Source of the DNA: Bacteroidales bacterium UBA1725
Lineage (GTDB): Bacteria > Bacteroidota > Bacteroidia > Bacteroidales > UBA932
Length of the DNA stretch: 11,994 bases
Assembly (NCBI GenBank): GCA_002315815.1
Contig: DCIN01000014.1
Span: 1-11,994, forward strand
Direction: 5' to 3'
Within the stretch, counting starts at the first letter, position 1, and every line of letters begins with the position of its first letter. Both the position numbers and the translations under genes were made by a program. A model generated the notes under the pieces. That model did no database searches. It saw only the letters and a list, made by a program, of their open reading frames with translations, and was not told the origin of the DNA. Shown piece by piece: positions 1 to 7,149 of the stretch.

Positions 1-159
1 AAAGAGAAAAAAATAAGTTGGTAAAGATTGACGAGTATTATTGAGGACAGATTTTGCTCTGAAGAGGGAGCATAGCGGGCTATGTGACCGATGAAGAGTG
101 AAATATGGACCAATAGGACGAAATCAAGATTACCAAGTTATTTTTTGAGATTTACTTAG
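1..159. mobile_element. MITE-like inverted-repeat element, first 6 bases missing
   Basis: This is a non-coding element of about 165 bp. Its first six bases (CTAAGT) are cut off here but appear at 11970-11975. The right end, TTTACTTAG (151-159), is the exact reverse complement of the left end CTAAGTAAA. The inverted match continues imperfectly for about 35 bp: the left arm has TAAGTTGGTAA at 14-24 and the right arm reads TAACTTGGTAA on the reverse strand. A perfect hairpin, CATAGC-GG-GCTATG, lies near the centre (71-84). No transposase is encoded, so if mobile it would have to be moved in trans. The hexamer TGAAGC follows the right end (160-165) and also precedes the left end at the other window edge (11964-11969), as expected for a target-site duplication. 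The family name is not recognised; the mobile nature is inferred from structure. Confidence 0.6.
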
Positions 160-189
160 TGAAGCGCTAATAACAGGTTGGCGAAAAAT

Positions 190-215
190 GACAAGTCTTT
201 TTGAGATTCGCTTAG
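190..215. repeat. Second copy of the element's terminal sequence
   Basis: TTTTTGAGATTCGCTTAG (198-215) matches 16 of 18 bases of the element terminus TTTTTGAGATTTACTTAG (142-159). Similarity extends upstream through CAAGT. The copy covers the stop codon of the phosphodiesterase gene (TTA at 212-214 on the plus strand). It could be a remnant end of an older insertion, or a target resembling the element's own end. The 38 bases between the two copies (160-197) show no other recognisable feature. Confidence 0.55.
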
Positions 216-1078
216 GAGAAATCGAGCACAAGTCCGTCGTAGGCGGGATGGACGTGTTCCGGAAGGCTGCGGGCAAATTCTTCGTGAGGAGGCAGCAGGT
301 GCGATATGTGGGTGATATAGGATTCCCTTGCACCTACTCTCTCGAAAAAAGCCAGACATTCATCCAGAGAGAAATGGGAGTGATGGGGACCGGGTTTGAC
401 ACAGTTTATGGTCACTGCGTCAAGTCCGCGTAGTTTATCGAATTCGGAATCTTCTATCAGATTCATATCAGTGAGATAAGCGATATTGCCGAAACGATAG
501 CCCAGAACGGAAATTTCCTTCTCTTTCAGGTGCCATCCCTGTATCGGCACCACCTCTACGGACTTCACTTCCACATTTTCCGGAGGCAGATGATGGTAGC
601 CGAAGCCCTTTTCCCATTTGAGAACCTCGTCACCGGCGTTGGAGAACACCCGGAACGGGTCATTGCCGATAATATGAGTACGCCATTCAGGGGCACCCTG
701 ATAGCGCGGCTCAGCAAAGGCATAGGCGTAAGTCTTGCGCAGTGAATCCTCAACATACTGCTGGCAGTAGATATTCACGGGATGGCTCTCGCACAAGTTC
801 AGAGCCCTGGTGTCATCCAACCCGCCCGTATGGTCCATATGGTTATGAGTAAGCAGAATGGCATCCAGATGCGTCACTCCTCCTCTTATGGCCTGATATC
901 TGAAATCCGGTCCGCAGTCCACCATAATCGTAAGACCTCCGTATTCCACCAGGGCCGAAGCACGCAGACGTTTATCCTTCGAATCACCGGATGTGCAGAC
1001 CCGGCAACGGCAACCGAGCATCGGAACTCCGGAAGATGTCCCTGTGCCCAGAAAGGTAAGCTTTGCTTTCATTGTCAT
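212..1078 (-). CDS. PhnP-like metallo-beta-lactamase-fold phosphodiesterase
   Basis: A 288-residue cytoplasmic metal-dependent hydrolase without a signal peptide. Residues 78-83 carry the HxHxDH metal motif (H78, H80, D82, H83) inside THNHMDHTGG. Other expected ligands are D204 in YLTDMN and the histidines around 232-235 and 257-260. Near the N-terminus, C23, C25 and C28 form the CxCxxC cluster that binds a structural zinc in PhnP-type enzymes. E. coli PhnP hydrolyses 5-phosphoribosyl 1,2-cyclic phosphate. No phosphonate (phn) genes lie nearby, so the true substrate is unknown; another cyclic phosphodiester is equally possible. The start is ATG at 1078 with AAGGA about 9 nt upstream; a second ATG two codons in is possible. 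It lies downstream of recQ on the same strand, 161 bp away, with a possible promoter of its own. The stop codon falls within a sequence resembling the mobile-element end. Confidence 0.88.
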   Translation of the reverse strand: MTMKAKLTFLGTGTSSGVPMLGCRCRVCTSGDSKDKRLRASALVEYGGLTIMVDCGPDFRYQAIRGGVTHLDAILLTHNHMDHTGGLDDTRALNLCESHPVNIYCQQYVEDSLRKTYAYAFAEPRYQGAPEWRTHIIGNDPFRVFSNAGDEVLKWEKGFGYHHLPPENVEVKSVEVVPIQGWHLKEKEISVLGYRFGNIAYLTDMNLIEDSEFDKLRGLDAVTINCVKPGPHHSHFSLDECLAFFERVGARESYITHISHLLPPHEEFARSLPEHVHPAYDGLVLDFS

Positions 1079-1111
1079 TTATACTTTTCCTTATTCCAAT
1101 TATGTGAGTAT

Positions 1112-1142
1112 CAAATAATAACTTGGTGCTCTTGTCTTCAAA
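1112..1142 (-). promoter_or_regulatory. Possible promoter of the PhnP-like gene
   Basis: On the minus strand TTTG (plus 1139-1142) is followed after 18 bases by TATTATTTG (plus 1112-1120). This resembles the Bacteroidota -33/-7 pair, with one extra base inside the TAnnTTTG box. A transcript from here would have a leader of roughly 25-30 nt before the ATG at 1078. Support is motif similarity only. Confidence 0.3.
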
Positions 1143-1163
1143 CACCCATTCTCTGTACTCTTT

Positions 1164-1247
1164 CAATACTCAGTACTCAACACTCAGCACTCAGCACTCA
1201 ACACTCAACACTCAACACTCAGCTCTCAGTACTCAGTACTCAATCCT
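1164..1247. repeat. Heptanucleotide tandem repeat array (12 units)
   Basis: Twelve consecutive 7-bp units follow the loose consensus CARYACT on the plus strand: CAACACT four times, CAGTACT three times, CAGCACT twice, and CAATACT, CAGCTCT and CAATCCT once each. The array begins in the recQ-phosphodiesterase intergenic space. It runs into the last codons of recQ, whose TGA stop (plus 1240-1242) straddles units 11 and 12. The spread of variants shows it is not a freshly slipped tract. A unit length of seven is not a codon multiple, but the repeat read on the minus strand brings a TGA within a few codons in every frame. Copy-number change would therefore not extend RecQ. Function unknown. Confidence 0.9.
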
Positions 1248-2985
1248 CATCCAGACGGCGGCGCAGTTCCGCCACCGCGTTCTTTCTATGCCGGCAGACA
1301 TCGCACACACCGCACTTCCGGCTCTCTTTCTGGCCGAAGTAACGCAGCAGAAACACGGAGCGGCACTCCTCACCCTGTGAAGCATATTCCAATACGGCTT
1401 CCATACGCTTGAGCGAATTATTCCGGAGAAACTCATATTTCTTGGGCTGCAAGTCCAGATTTCCCGGTACAATCCTGTCGTGATACAGGAGAATCACTGA
1501 ACTTCTGGCCGCTGGCACATAGTCAATGACGTGTTCCACCGAGAGTCTGAAAAGATTCTGGCGGAGCTGGGGCACGGAGTATCCGCAGGACGCGGCCACC
1601 CTTTCCTCGTCTATGGGTACTGGATAGGAGAACAGTCCTGTGTATGAGCGCATCAGCACTTCCAGAAGTCTGGGAAGTGAATTGTCCGGAAGTTCCACTT
1701 CGTAGAGCGCGTTCCTCTCGATTCTGATTTTGACTCTGGTCGGAATGTCCACCTCCTCCGAGAAGCTGATATGCTCCGACCGTTCCAGATATTTGAGCGC
1801 ATAGCGCACCCTGGCACGTTCCAGGGAAAAATGCCGGCAGAATTCCTCTTCATCGAACTTGAGGCTGCGGCCCCCGCCGGTGTCATATATTATTCCGTAA
1901 TGAATATGAAGTTTCTGATAGATGTCGGCGATATACTCCAAAGGAGGGAACGAAAGCTGCTGCAGTTGTGCGAGCCGGCGTTTGTCTTTATCGTTCCATA
2001 GCAGGACGGCATAAGAATGCCTGCCGTCGCGGCCAGCACGTCCAGCCTCCTGAAAATATGCCTCAGGGCTGTCTGGCAGGTCAGAATGCACCACAAAGCG
2101 CACATCCGGCTTGTCGATTCCCATTCCGAATGCATTGGTGCACACCATCACGCGTATCTCGCCCTTCTTCCAGGCCTCCTGACGTTTCGTCCTCTCGAAA
2201 GATCCTAGGCCTGCGTGGTAGAACGAGGCCTCGACACCATTGCTCTTCAGGAATGCGGCCGTCTCCTCACAGCCGCTGCGATGACGCAGGTACACGATTC
2301 CGGACCCCGGGACTCCGTTGCAAATATTCAGAAGCTGTCCTCTCTTGTCGGCACAGTTGCGCACTATGTAACTGAGATTGTCCCTTTCGAATCCTGACTT
2401 GAGGAGAACGAACTCCCTGCCGCTGAGTGAAAGCCGGTCCATAATATCCTGCGCCACTTCAGGGGTGGCCGTGGCAGTCAAGGCTATGACCGGAGCACTG
2501 CAGAGTTTGCGCAGATCTCCTATTCGCAGATAGTCGGGACGAAAGTCATATCCCCACTGGGATATGCAGTGCGCCTCGTCGACCACCACAAAACTGATGT
2601 CCAGAATATCCAGATATGACTTGAAAAGATCGGTACCCAGACGCTCAGGAGACAGATACAGAAACTTGTAATCCCCGTATGCCGCGTTATTTAGAGCAAG
2701 ATCCACCTCCCGGCGCGTCATACCGGCGTGTACGGCTATGGCCTTGATGCCCCTGGACTGAAGATTCTGCACCTGATCTTTCATCAGTGCAATGAGAGGA
2801 GTGACCACCAGCGCCAGACCCTTGTTCATCAATGCGGGAACCTGGAAGCAGACCGACTTGCCTCCGCCGGTGGGAAGAATCGCCAGAACATCCTTTCCTT
2901 CAAGGGCAGCGGAAACAATTTCCTCCTGCATAGGGCGGAACGAGTCATATCCCCAGAATTTCTGCAATATCTGTCGAGCGGTCAT
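1240..2985 (-). CDS. recQ: RecQ-family ATP-dependent DNA helicase, no HRDC domain
   Basis: A 581-residue SF2 3'-5' DNA helicase acting in recombination and replication-fork repair. Visible in order are the RecQ motif 0 (GYDSFRPMQ, 12-20), Walker A with TGGGKS (39-44), DEAH (136-139) followed by CISQWGYDFRP, motif III LTATAT (169-174), motif V FGMGIDKPDVR (286-296) and motif VI QEAGRAGRDG (312-321). The zinc cysteines C541, C558, C561 and C564 sit at the extreme C-terminus, after about 190 residues of winged-helix-like sequence. In E. coli RecQ the zinc module directly follows the helicase core. This is the shorter RecQ type I know from Bacteroidota, and no HRDC domain follows. Start: ATG at 2985. 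A TTG 48 bases further upstream lies beyond the promoter and is unlikely. The last two codons and the stop lie in or at the 7-bp repeat array. Confidence 0.95.
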   Translation of the reverse strand: MTARQILQKFWGYDSFRPMQEEIVSAALEGKDVLAILPTGGGKSVCFQVPALMNKGLALVVTPLIALMKDQVQNLQSRGIKAIAVHAGMTRREVDLALNNAAYGDYKFLYLSPERLGTDLFKSYLDILDISFVVVDEAHCISQWGYDFRPDYLRIGDLRKLCSAPVIALTATATPEVAQDIMDRLSLSGREFVLLKSGFERDNLSYIVRNCADKRGQLLNICNGVPGSGIVYLRHRSGCEETAAFLKSNGVEASFYHAGLGSFERTKRQEAWKKGEIRVMVCTNAFGMGIDKPDVRFVVHSDLPDSPEAYFQEAGRAGRDGRHSYAVLLWNDKDKRRLAQLQQLSFPPLEYIADIYQKLHIHYGIIYDTGGGRSLKFDEEEFCRHFSLERARVRYALKYLERSEHISFSEEVDIPTRVKIRIERNALYEVELPDNSLPRLLEVLMRSYTGLFSYPVPIDEERVAASCGYSVPQLRQNLFRLSVEHVIDYVPAARSSVILLYHDRIVPGNLDLQPKKYEFLRNNSLKRMEAVLEYASQGEECRSVFLLRYFGQKESRKCGVCDVCRHRKNAVAELRRRLDED

Positions 2986-2994
2986 CTCGAAGCA

Positions 2995-3027
2995 CAAAAA
3001 TACGAAGAAATTCAGTAACTTCGCAAA
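2995..3027 (-). promoter_or_regulatory. recQ promoter, Bacteroidota -33/-7 type
   Basis: On the minus strand TTTG (plus 3024-3027), a 21-base spacer and TATTTTTG (plus 2995-3002) fit the Bacteroidota consensus TTTG-N19-21-TAnnTTTG exactly. The -7 box ends only 9 bases before the recQ ATG, so the transcript would be nearly leaderless. This also argues for the ATG at 2985 as the true start. Confidence 0.65.
3016..3023 (+). promoter_or_regulatory. Candidate -7 box for the secreted glycosidase
   Basis: TAACTTCG differs by one base from the Bacteroidota TAnnTTTG box and lies directly next to the divergent recQ -33 element. No matching TTTG is seen 19-21 bases upstream, so this is tentative. A start site about 7 bases downstream (near 3030) would exclude the ATG at 3027 and favour the ATG at 3045. 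Confidence 0.35.
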
Positions 3028-3044
3028 TGTCAATCCATCAAATT

Positions 3045-6000
3045 ATGAGAAAAGCCAGAATCATCATCCTCTGCCTCGCCGTTTCGGCAAGCCTTCAGGC
3101 CGGGAACAAAGCTTCGACCCCTGCTGTCAGGACTATGCATTATTTCCCCGACGGGCGCGATATCGTTTGTCTGAACGGTGACAACCGTTACACCAGAGCT
3201 CTTTACGGGACCAACACCCGTTTCCGTCTCGAGACAAGCGACAGGCCTGTTTTCGCCACCTACAACAAGGTGGCAGAAAGCTACAACATCGCGTTCAGAG
3301 CCGTGTTCGGAGGAAAGGAAGTGAAACTGGACTCAACTTCCAGATGCGAGGCCCGCTACAGGGGAGGTCTTCGCAATTATGTGCTGAACGATGAAAGCTG
3401 GGGGGCAGGCACGTTGGAGATAACTGCCATCGCGTCAATGTCCTCCGAAAGTGCACTTTTCCGATTCAAGGCGACCGGTTTCAACGGCCCTTTGTTCATC
3501 AGGGCGGTGAGCGGGCATATTGCAGCCACCAAAATGAACAGGGACGGAGACCTGGGCACCGACCCCAGAGAAGGTTTCGAACTCTCTCCTGCTGAAAGTT
3601 CCCTGCAGACCGTGGAATGGACGGCGGAAGATGAGAGTTTCTGCTTCTTCAACGACAACGCCACGCTCTCTTCCCCGGAAAGAAACGAAGGGAAAGAATT
3701 ATTCAACAAGGAGCTTGATTCCATTGAGGCATTGACTTCCAGAGTGGAGTTCAACACCCCCGACCCTTTCATCAATACCATAGGAGCCAACCTTATGGCA
3801 GCCGCCGACGGAATGTGGGACGATGCCACACGCACCTGGCTCCACGGCTGCATAGGATGGCGTACCGCCCTGGCCGGATGGCGCGGCGGCTATGTGGGCG
3901 ATGTAGTGGGCTGGAGCGACCGATCCAGAGAACATTTCGACGCATACGCTGCAAGTATGGTCACCGATGTAGCTCCCACTATCCCCTTCCAGCAGGATCC
4001 ATTCACCAACCTGGCTTCGGGACTGCACCAGTGGGGGTCGCAGATGTACAGCAACGGCTATATCAGCAAGTCTCCCGGACGCACGGATATCATATCCCAT
4101 TACGATATGAACCTCAACTATATGGACGAACTCCTCCAGCATTTCTGCTACGATGCCGACACCGCATATATGAGGAAGATGTGGCCCGTTATCAAACTCC
4201 ATCTGGAATGGGAGAAGCGTAACTGGGACCCCGACGGCGATCATCTGTACGATGCATACTGCTGCATTTGGGCAAGCGATGCCCTTTCGTACGACAGCGG
4301 AGCCGTAACCCATTCGTCCGCATACAACTACAGAGGGAACAAACTGGCCGCCAGAATTGCCGAACTCATAGGTGAAGACCCCGAACCATACCGCGAGGAG
4401 GCTGAGGCCATACTGGAAGCGATGAACAGCCGCCTGTGGATGGACAAAGCCGGTCATTGGGCCGAATTCCAAGACTTTATGGGTCTCAAGAGACTGCACG
4501 AAAGCGCAGCCGTCTGGTCAATTTACACTCCCATAGACTGCGGAGCCTGCACTCCCGAACAGGCATACAGGGCCACCCTCTATGTGGACAACTGCATTCC
4601 TCACATCCCTGTCCTGTACAAATACGACAGGGACGCTCTGAAGGAACTGGGGCTTGCTCTCCCGGCAGAGGAGAAGAACTGTTCGACGATATCCACAACC
4701 AACTGGATGCCCTATGTGTGGAGCACCAACAACGTGGCCCACGAAGAGGTGGCCAATATGGCCCTCGCATATCTGCAGGCGGGACGCAATGATTCGGGCT
4801 GGAATCTGCTCAAGAGCGACATACTGGACGAGATGTATCTTGGCAAATGCCCCGGCAACTTCGGCCAGATAAGTTTCTATGACAAGTCGCGCAGCGAAGC
4901 CTACAGAGACTTCGCCGACAACGTCGGCACCACATCGAGAGCGCTTGTGAACGGCCTTTTCGGAATCCTTCCGGATGCCCTGTGGGGACAGTGCGTCATC
5001 AGTCCCTCATTTCCGGACGAATGGAATGAGGCATCCATCAAGACCCCATACCTGAGCTACACATTCCGCCGGGAAGGCAATTCCGACATTTACGAGATAG
5101 AACAGCACTTCAGCAGAGCTCTGGAAATTGTCATCAGGGCCAATGCCGGAGGTGGGGCTTATCTGGAAGTCCGCGGCAATTCCGACGAAAAGCAGACCAT
5201 CAGAGTTGACCGCAGCCGTATGCCCGCGCCCAGGAATTATGCCAAAGCAGAATACGGCAGTCAGGACAGGTCATCCCGCCGGTATCTCAAGAAAATGGGA
5301 CTTCTTGATATCAGAAAGAGCCTTTTCCGTCACAGAAGGATGGTGGATGTCAGCCGGGTCTTCAATTCAGAAGTGGATGACATTTTCCGCAACGAATACA
5401 TCTCTCCCCGTTCTCCTTATGCCACTCTTTCGGTACCAAAGCAAGGAATGGGAGACTGGTGCAGCCCCGCTCACATCCGCAAGATAGACGACAGCGGTTT
5501 CCGAAATGCCCTCAAGGACGGAGTCTTCGATTCAGGCATTGCCGGACTGAGTTTCCTCTCTCCCGCCGAAGGATACAACATAGCATACACCTCTCTATGG
5601 GACAATTACCCGGACCATATCACCGTTCCCCTGTCCGGACGGGCTCACAACGCCTATCTGCTTATGGCCGGCAGCACCAACAATATGCAGAGCCGCATAG
5701 ACAACGGTCTTGTGACCGTGGAATATGAAGATGGGAGCACAGATACTCTGCGACTCGAGAACCCCATCAACTGGTGTTCAATCGAGCAAGATTACTACAC
5801 AGACGATTATGCTTTCAAGGCCGCATCCAAGCATCCGTACAGGGTGCTCCTGAACAGCGGAAAGACAAGCCGGGACGTGTCTGTGGACTTCATCGCTCTC
5901 CCCGAAAACGATATGATGAATCTCAATGACGTTGTCAAGAATACAGACAGGGGGATTCCCGACGGAGCGGCCCAGATACTCAGGATGCCTCTGAGACACG

Positions 6001-6080
6001 GGAAAAAACTCCGCAGCTTGACGGTCAGGACACTTTCAAACAATGTGGTGATAGGTCTTATGGCAGTCACCCTCGACTGA
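3045..6080 (+). CDS. Large secreted DUF4450-like (alpha/alpha)6 glycoside hydrolase
   Basis: About 1011 residues with a signal peptide (MRKAR, hydrophobic IIILCLAVSASLQA, cleavage near 19-20), so periplasmic or exported. Residues 30-235 form a beta-rich N-terminal region resembling DUF4450 (FPDGRDIVCLNGDNRYTRAL; RGGLRNYVLNDESWGAGTLE). Residues 240-690 look like an alpha-helical six-hairpin glycosidase domain: WDDATRTWLHGCIGWRTALAGWRGGYVGD at 258-286, with many paired Trp/Asp/His residues in GWSDRSREHFDAY, WDPDGDHLYDAY and STTNWMPYVWST. Residues 790-950 form a C-terminal region common in these Bacteroidota enzymes (GSTNNMQSRIDNG; SIEQDYYTDDYAF). Sugar specificity cannot be read from sequence. 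It stands alone on the plus strand, diverges from recQ and converges with an esterase/hydrolase pair with only 10 bp between stops. Start: ATG at 3045 is preferred (signal-peptide shape, promoter position); ATG at 3027 is in frame and possible. Confidence 0.72.
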   Translation: MRKARIIILCLAVSASLQAGNKASTPAVRTMHYFPDGRDIVCLNGDNRYTRALYGTNTRFRLETSDRPVFATYNKVAESYNIAFRAVFGGKEVKLDSTSRCEARYRGGLRNYVLNDESWGAGTLEITAIASMSSESALFRFKATGFNGPLFIRAVSGHIAATKMNRDGDLGTDPREGFELSPAESSLQTVEWTAEDESFCFFNDNATLSSPERNEGKELFNKELDSIEALTSRVEFNTPDPFINTIGANLMAAADGMWDDATRTWLHGCIGWRTALAGWRGGYVGDVVGWSDRSREHFDAYAASMVTDVAPTIPFQQDPFTNLASGLHQWGSQMYSNGYISKSPGRTDIISHYDMNLNYMDELLQHFCYDADTAYMRKMWPVIKLHLEWEKRNWDPDGDHLYDAYCCIWASDALSYDSGAVTHSSAYNYRGNKLAARIAELIGEDPEPYREEAEAILEAMNSRLWMDKAGHWAEFQDFMGLKRLHESAAVWSIYTPIDCGACTPEQAYRATLYVDNCIPHIPVLYKYDRDALKELGLALPAEEKNCSTISTTNWMPYVWSTNNVAHEEVANMALAYLQAGRNDSGWNLLKSDILDEMYLGKCPGNFGQISFYDKSRSEAYRDFADNVGTTSRALVNGLFGILPDALWGQCVISPSFPDEWNEASIKTPYLSYTFRREGNSDIYEIEQHFSRALEIVIRANAGGGAYLEVRGNSDEKQTIRVDRSRMPAPRNYAKAEYGSQDRSSRRYLKKMGLLDIRKSLFRHRRMVDVSRVFNSEVDDIFRNEYISPRSPYATLSVPKQGMGDWCSPAHIRKIDDSGFRNALKDGVFDSGIAGLSFLSPAEGYNIAYTSLWDNYPDHITVPLSGRAHNAYLLMAGSTNNMQSRIDNGLVTVEYEDGSTDTLRLENPINWCSIEQDYYTDDYAFKAASKHPYRVLLNSGKTSRDVSVDFIALPENDMMNLNDVVKNTDRGIPDGAAQILRMPLRHGKKLRSLTVRTLSNNVVIGLMAVTLD

Positions 6081-6090
6081 GCTTGGAGTG

Positions 6091-7149
6091 CTACGGCGCC
6101 TCTGACCCGGCCCGGCATCTGTAAATGAAATCCTTCACCCTCTCCGTGTATTCACGTTTGTTTGCCAGATAGGCAAGAGCGTGTTTCCGAGCGCCTTTTG
6201 AGCGCCATATCTCCTTGTATCCTTTGGTCTTGGCGGCGTAGAGAACATCTACGAAGCCGGTGGGTACGAAATCGTCCGGATCGCCGTGTATGAAAAGCAT
6301 AGGTTTTTCGGAACGCGCGAGCTGCTCCACACAAGAAGCGGTGCGGAAATCCCATCCCCAGTTGCGGAAACAATAGTCGCTGGCCTTCTGCAGTCCTTTC
6401 CCGCTCACAAGAATCTTGTGTCTGAGGTAATCGAACTCATCCCAAACCGAGGTATAGCCGCTATCCTCGATGAAGCACCCGACATAATCCGGCAGATCAT
6501 CCTCCCCGCTCATCATCATAGCCGTGGCGGCGCCCATAGATATTCCGTGAACAACTATGAACTCACTTCCCCACATCGAATGCATCAGTTTCGTCCACGA
6601 GATGGCATCCCGTCTGTCTCCCCATCCCATTTTCACCGTCTCACCACCACTGTAACCGTGACGCTGGAGGTCTGGAACAAGGACATTGAATCTCAGGGAA
6701 TCACGATATATCCTGGCCAGATGCATCATTGCGATATGGTTTACAGCATAACCGTGCAGAAGCAACACCGCTCCTTCCGCTTCAGATCCGGCAGAGGCAT
6801 ATACGGCAAAGAGCCTCTCCCCTCCCTCGCCGGTAATTATGGTATCCCTCAGAATGTCGGCTGTTCTCAGGCTGTCGTACCAAGCATTGATGCCGGGGTA
6901 TCTTCCCTCCACCATCTTTCTCACCGGAGTGAAATTGTCCCTGTGATTGATGAATGTCGGTGGAGTGAGCCCAAGTGAACATACCGCCCTGCCGATACTG
7001 CACGACTGGCCCAACACAGAAATGGTCAGCACAAGTATCAGCAACGGAACTCGTGCCCCGATACGAATTAACGGAACTCGTGCCCCGATATGAATCAGGG
7101 GTTGAGATTCGGTTGTCGATATGTATATCCTATCTTTGCTGTCGCCCAT
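6091..7149 (-). CDS. YqkD/Bem46-like alpha/beta hydrolase, membrane-anchored or exported
   Basis: A serine hydrolase of up to 352 residues. The alpha/beta-hydrolase fold shows LLLHGYAVNH (oxyanion region, 129-138), nucleophile elbow GISMGA (S204), acid in HGDPDDFVP (D292 or D293) and H323 in ARKHALAY. DLQRHGYSGG, MGWGDRRDAISW and EDSGYTSVWDEF are typical of YqkD-type hydrolases. A hydrophobic stretch at 36-47 ends in LGQSC, suggesting an anchor or weak lipoprotein signal. The only ATG giving this N-terminus (7149) lies 55 bp inside the 3' end of the CE15 gene, so the true start is uncertain; a non-ATG start nearer the hydrophobic segment is possible. Residues 18-36 contain a duplicated IGARVPL segment from a 27-bp tandem duplication. 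It is probably co-transcribed with CE15. The substrate is unknown; an ester on the same polysaccharide is an inference. Confidence 0.82.
   Translation of the reverse strand: MGDSKDRIYISTTESQPLIHIGARVPLIRIGARVPLLILVLTISVLGQSCSIGRAVCSLGLTPPTFINHRDNFTPVRKMVEGRYPGINAWYDSLRTADILRDTIITGEGGERLFAVYASAGSEAEGAVLLLHGYAVNHIAMMHLARIYRDSLRFNVLVPDLQRHGYSGGETVKMGWGDRRDAISWTKLMHSMWGSEFIVVHGISMGAATAMMMSGEDDLPDYVGCFIEDSGYTSVWDEFDYLRHKILVSGKGLQKASDYCFRNWGWDFRTASCVEQLARSEKPMLFIHGDPDDFVPTGFVDVLYAAKTKGYKEIWRSKGARKHALAYLANKREYTERVKDFIYRCRAGSEAP
7045..7098. repeat. 27-bp tandem duplication in the hydrolase N-terminus
   Basis: Two adjacent 27-bp units (7045-7071 and 7072-7098) match at 24 of 27 bases; the first 19 bases, CGGAACTCGTGCCCCGATA, are identical. 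The duplication is in frame for the alpha/beta hydrolase, adding nine residues before the hydrophobic segment. It also covers the stop codon of the upstream CE15 gene (7095-7097). Confidence 0.9.

Noticed and set aside
130..433. Short open frames overlapping the element and the phosphodiesterase 3' end
   Set aside because: They run across the non-coding element or antisense to the phosphodiesterase and show no protein-family features.
1164..1247. CRISPR array or periodic repeat protein
   Set aside because: Units are 7 bp with no spacers. The Ser/Thr/Gln-rich peptides readable on the plus strand (1123-1380) are only the repeat translated in an open frame.
3699..4499. 266-codon open frame antisense to the glycosidase
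   Set aside because: It lies wholly inside a well-supported coding region, lacks recognisable motifs and is explained by the base composition of the sense gene. The same applies to long plus-strand frames at 782-1342, 6286-6978 and 6975-7595.
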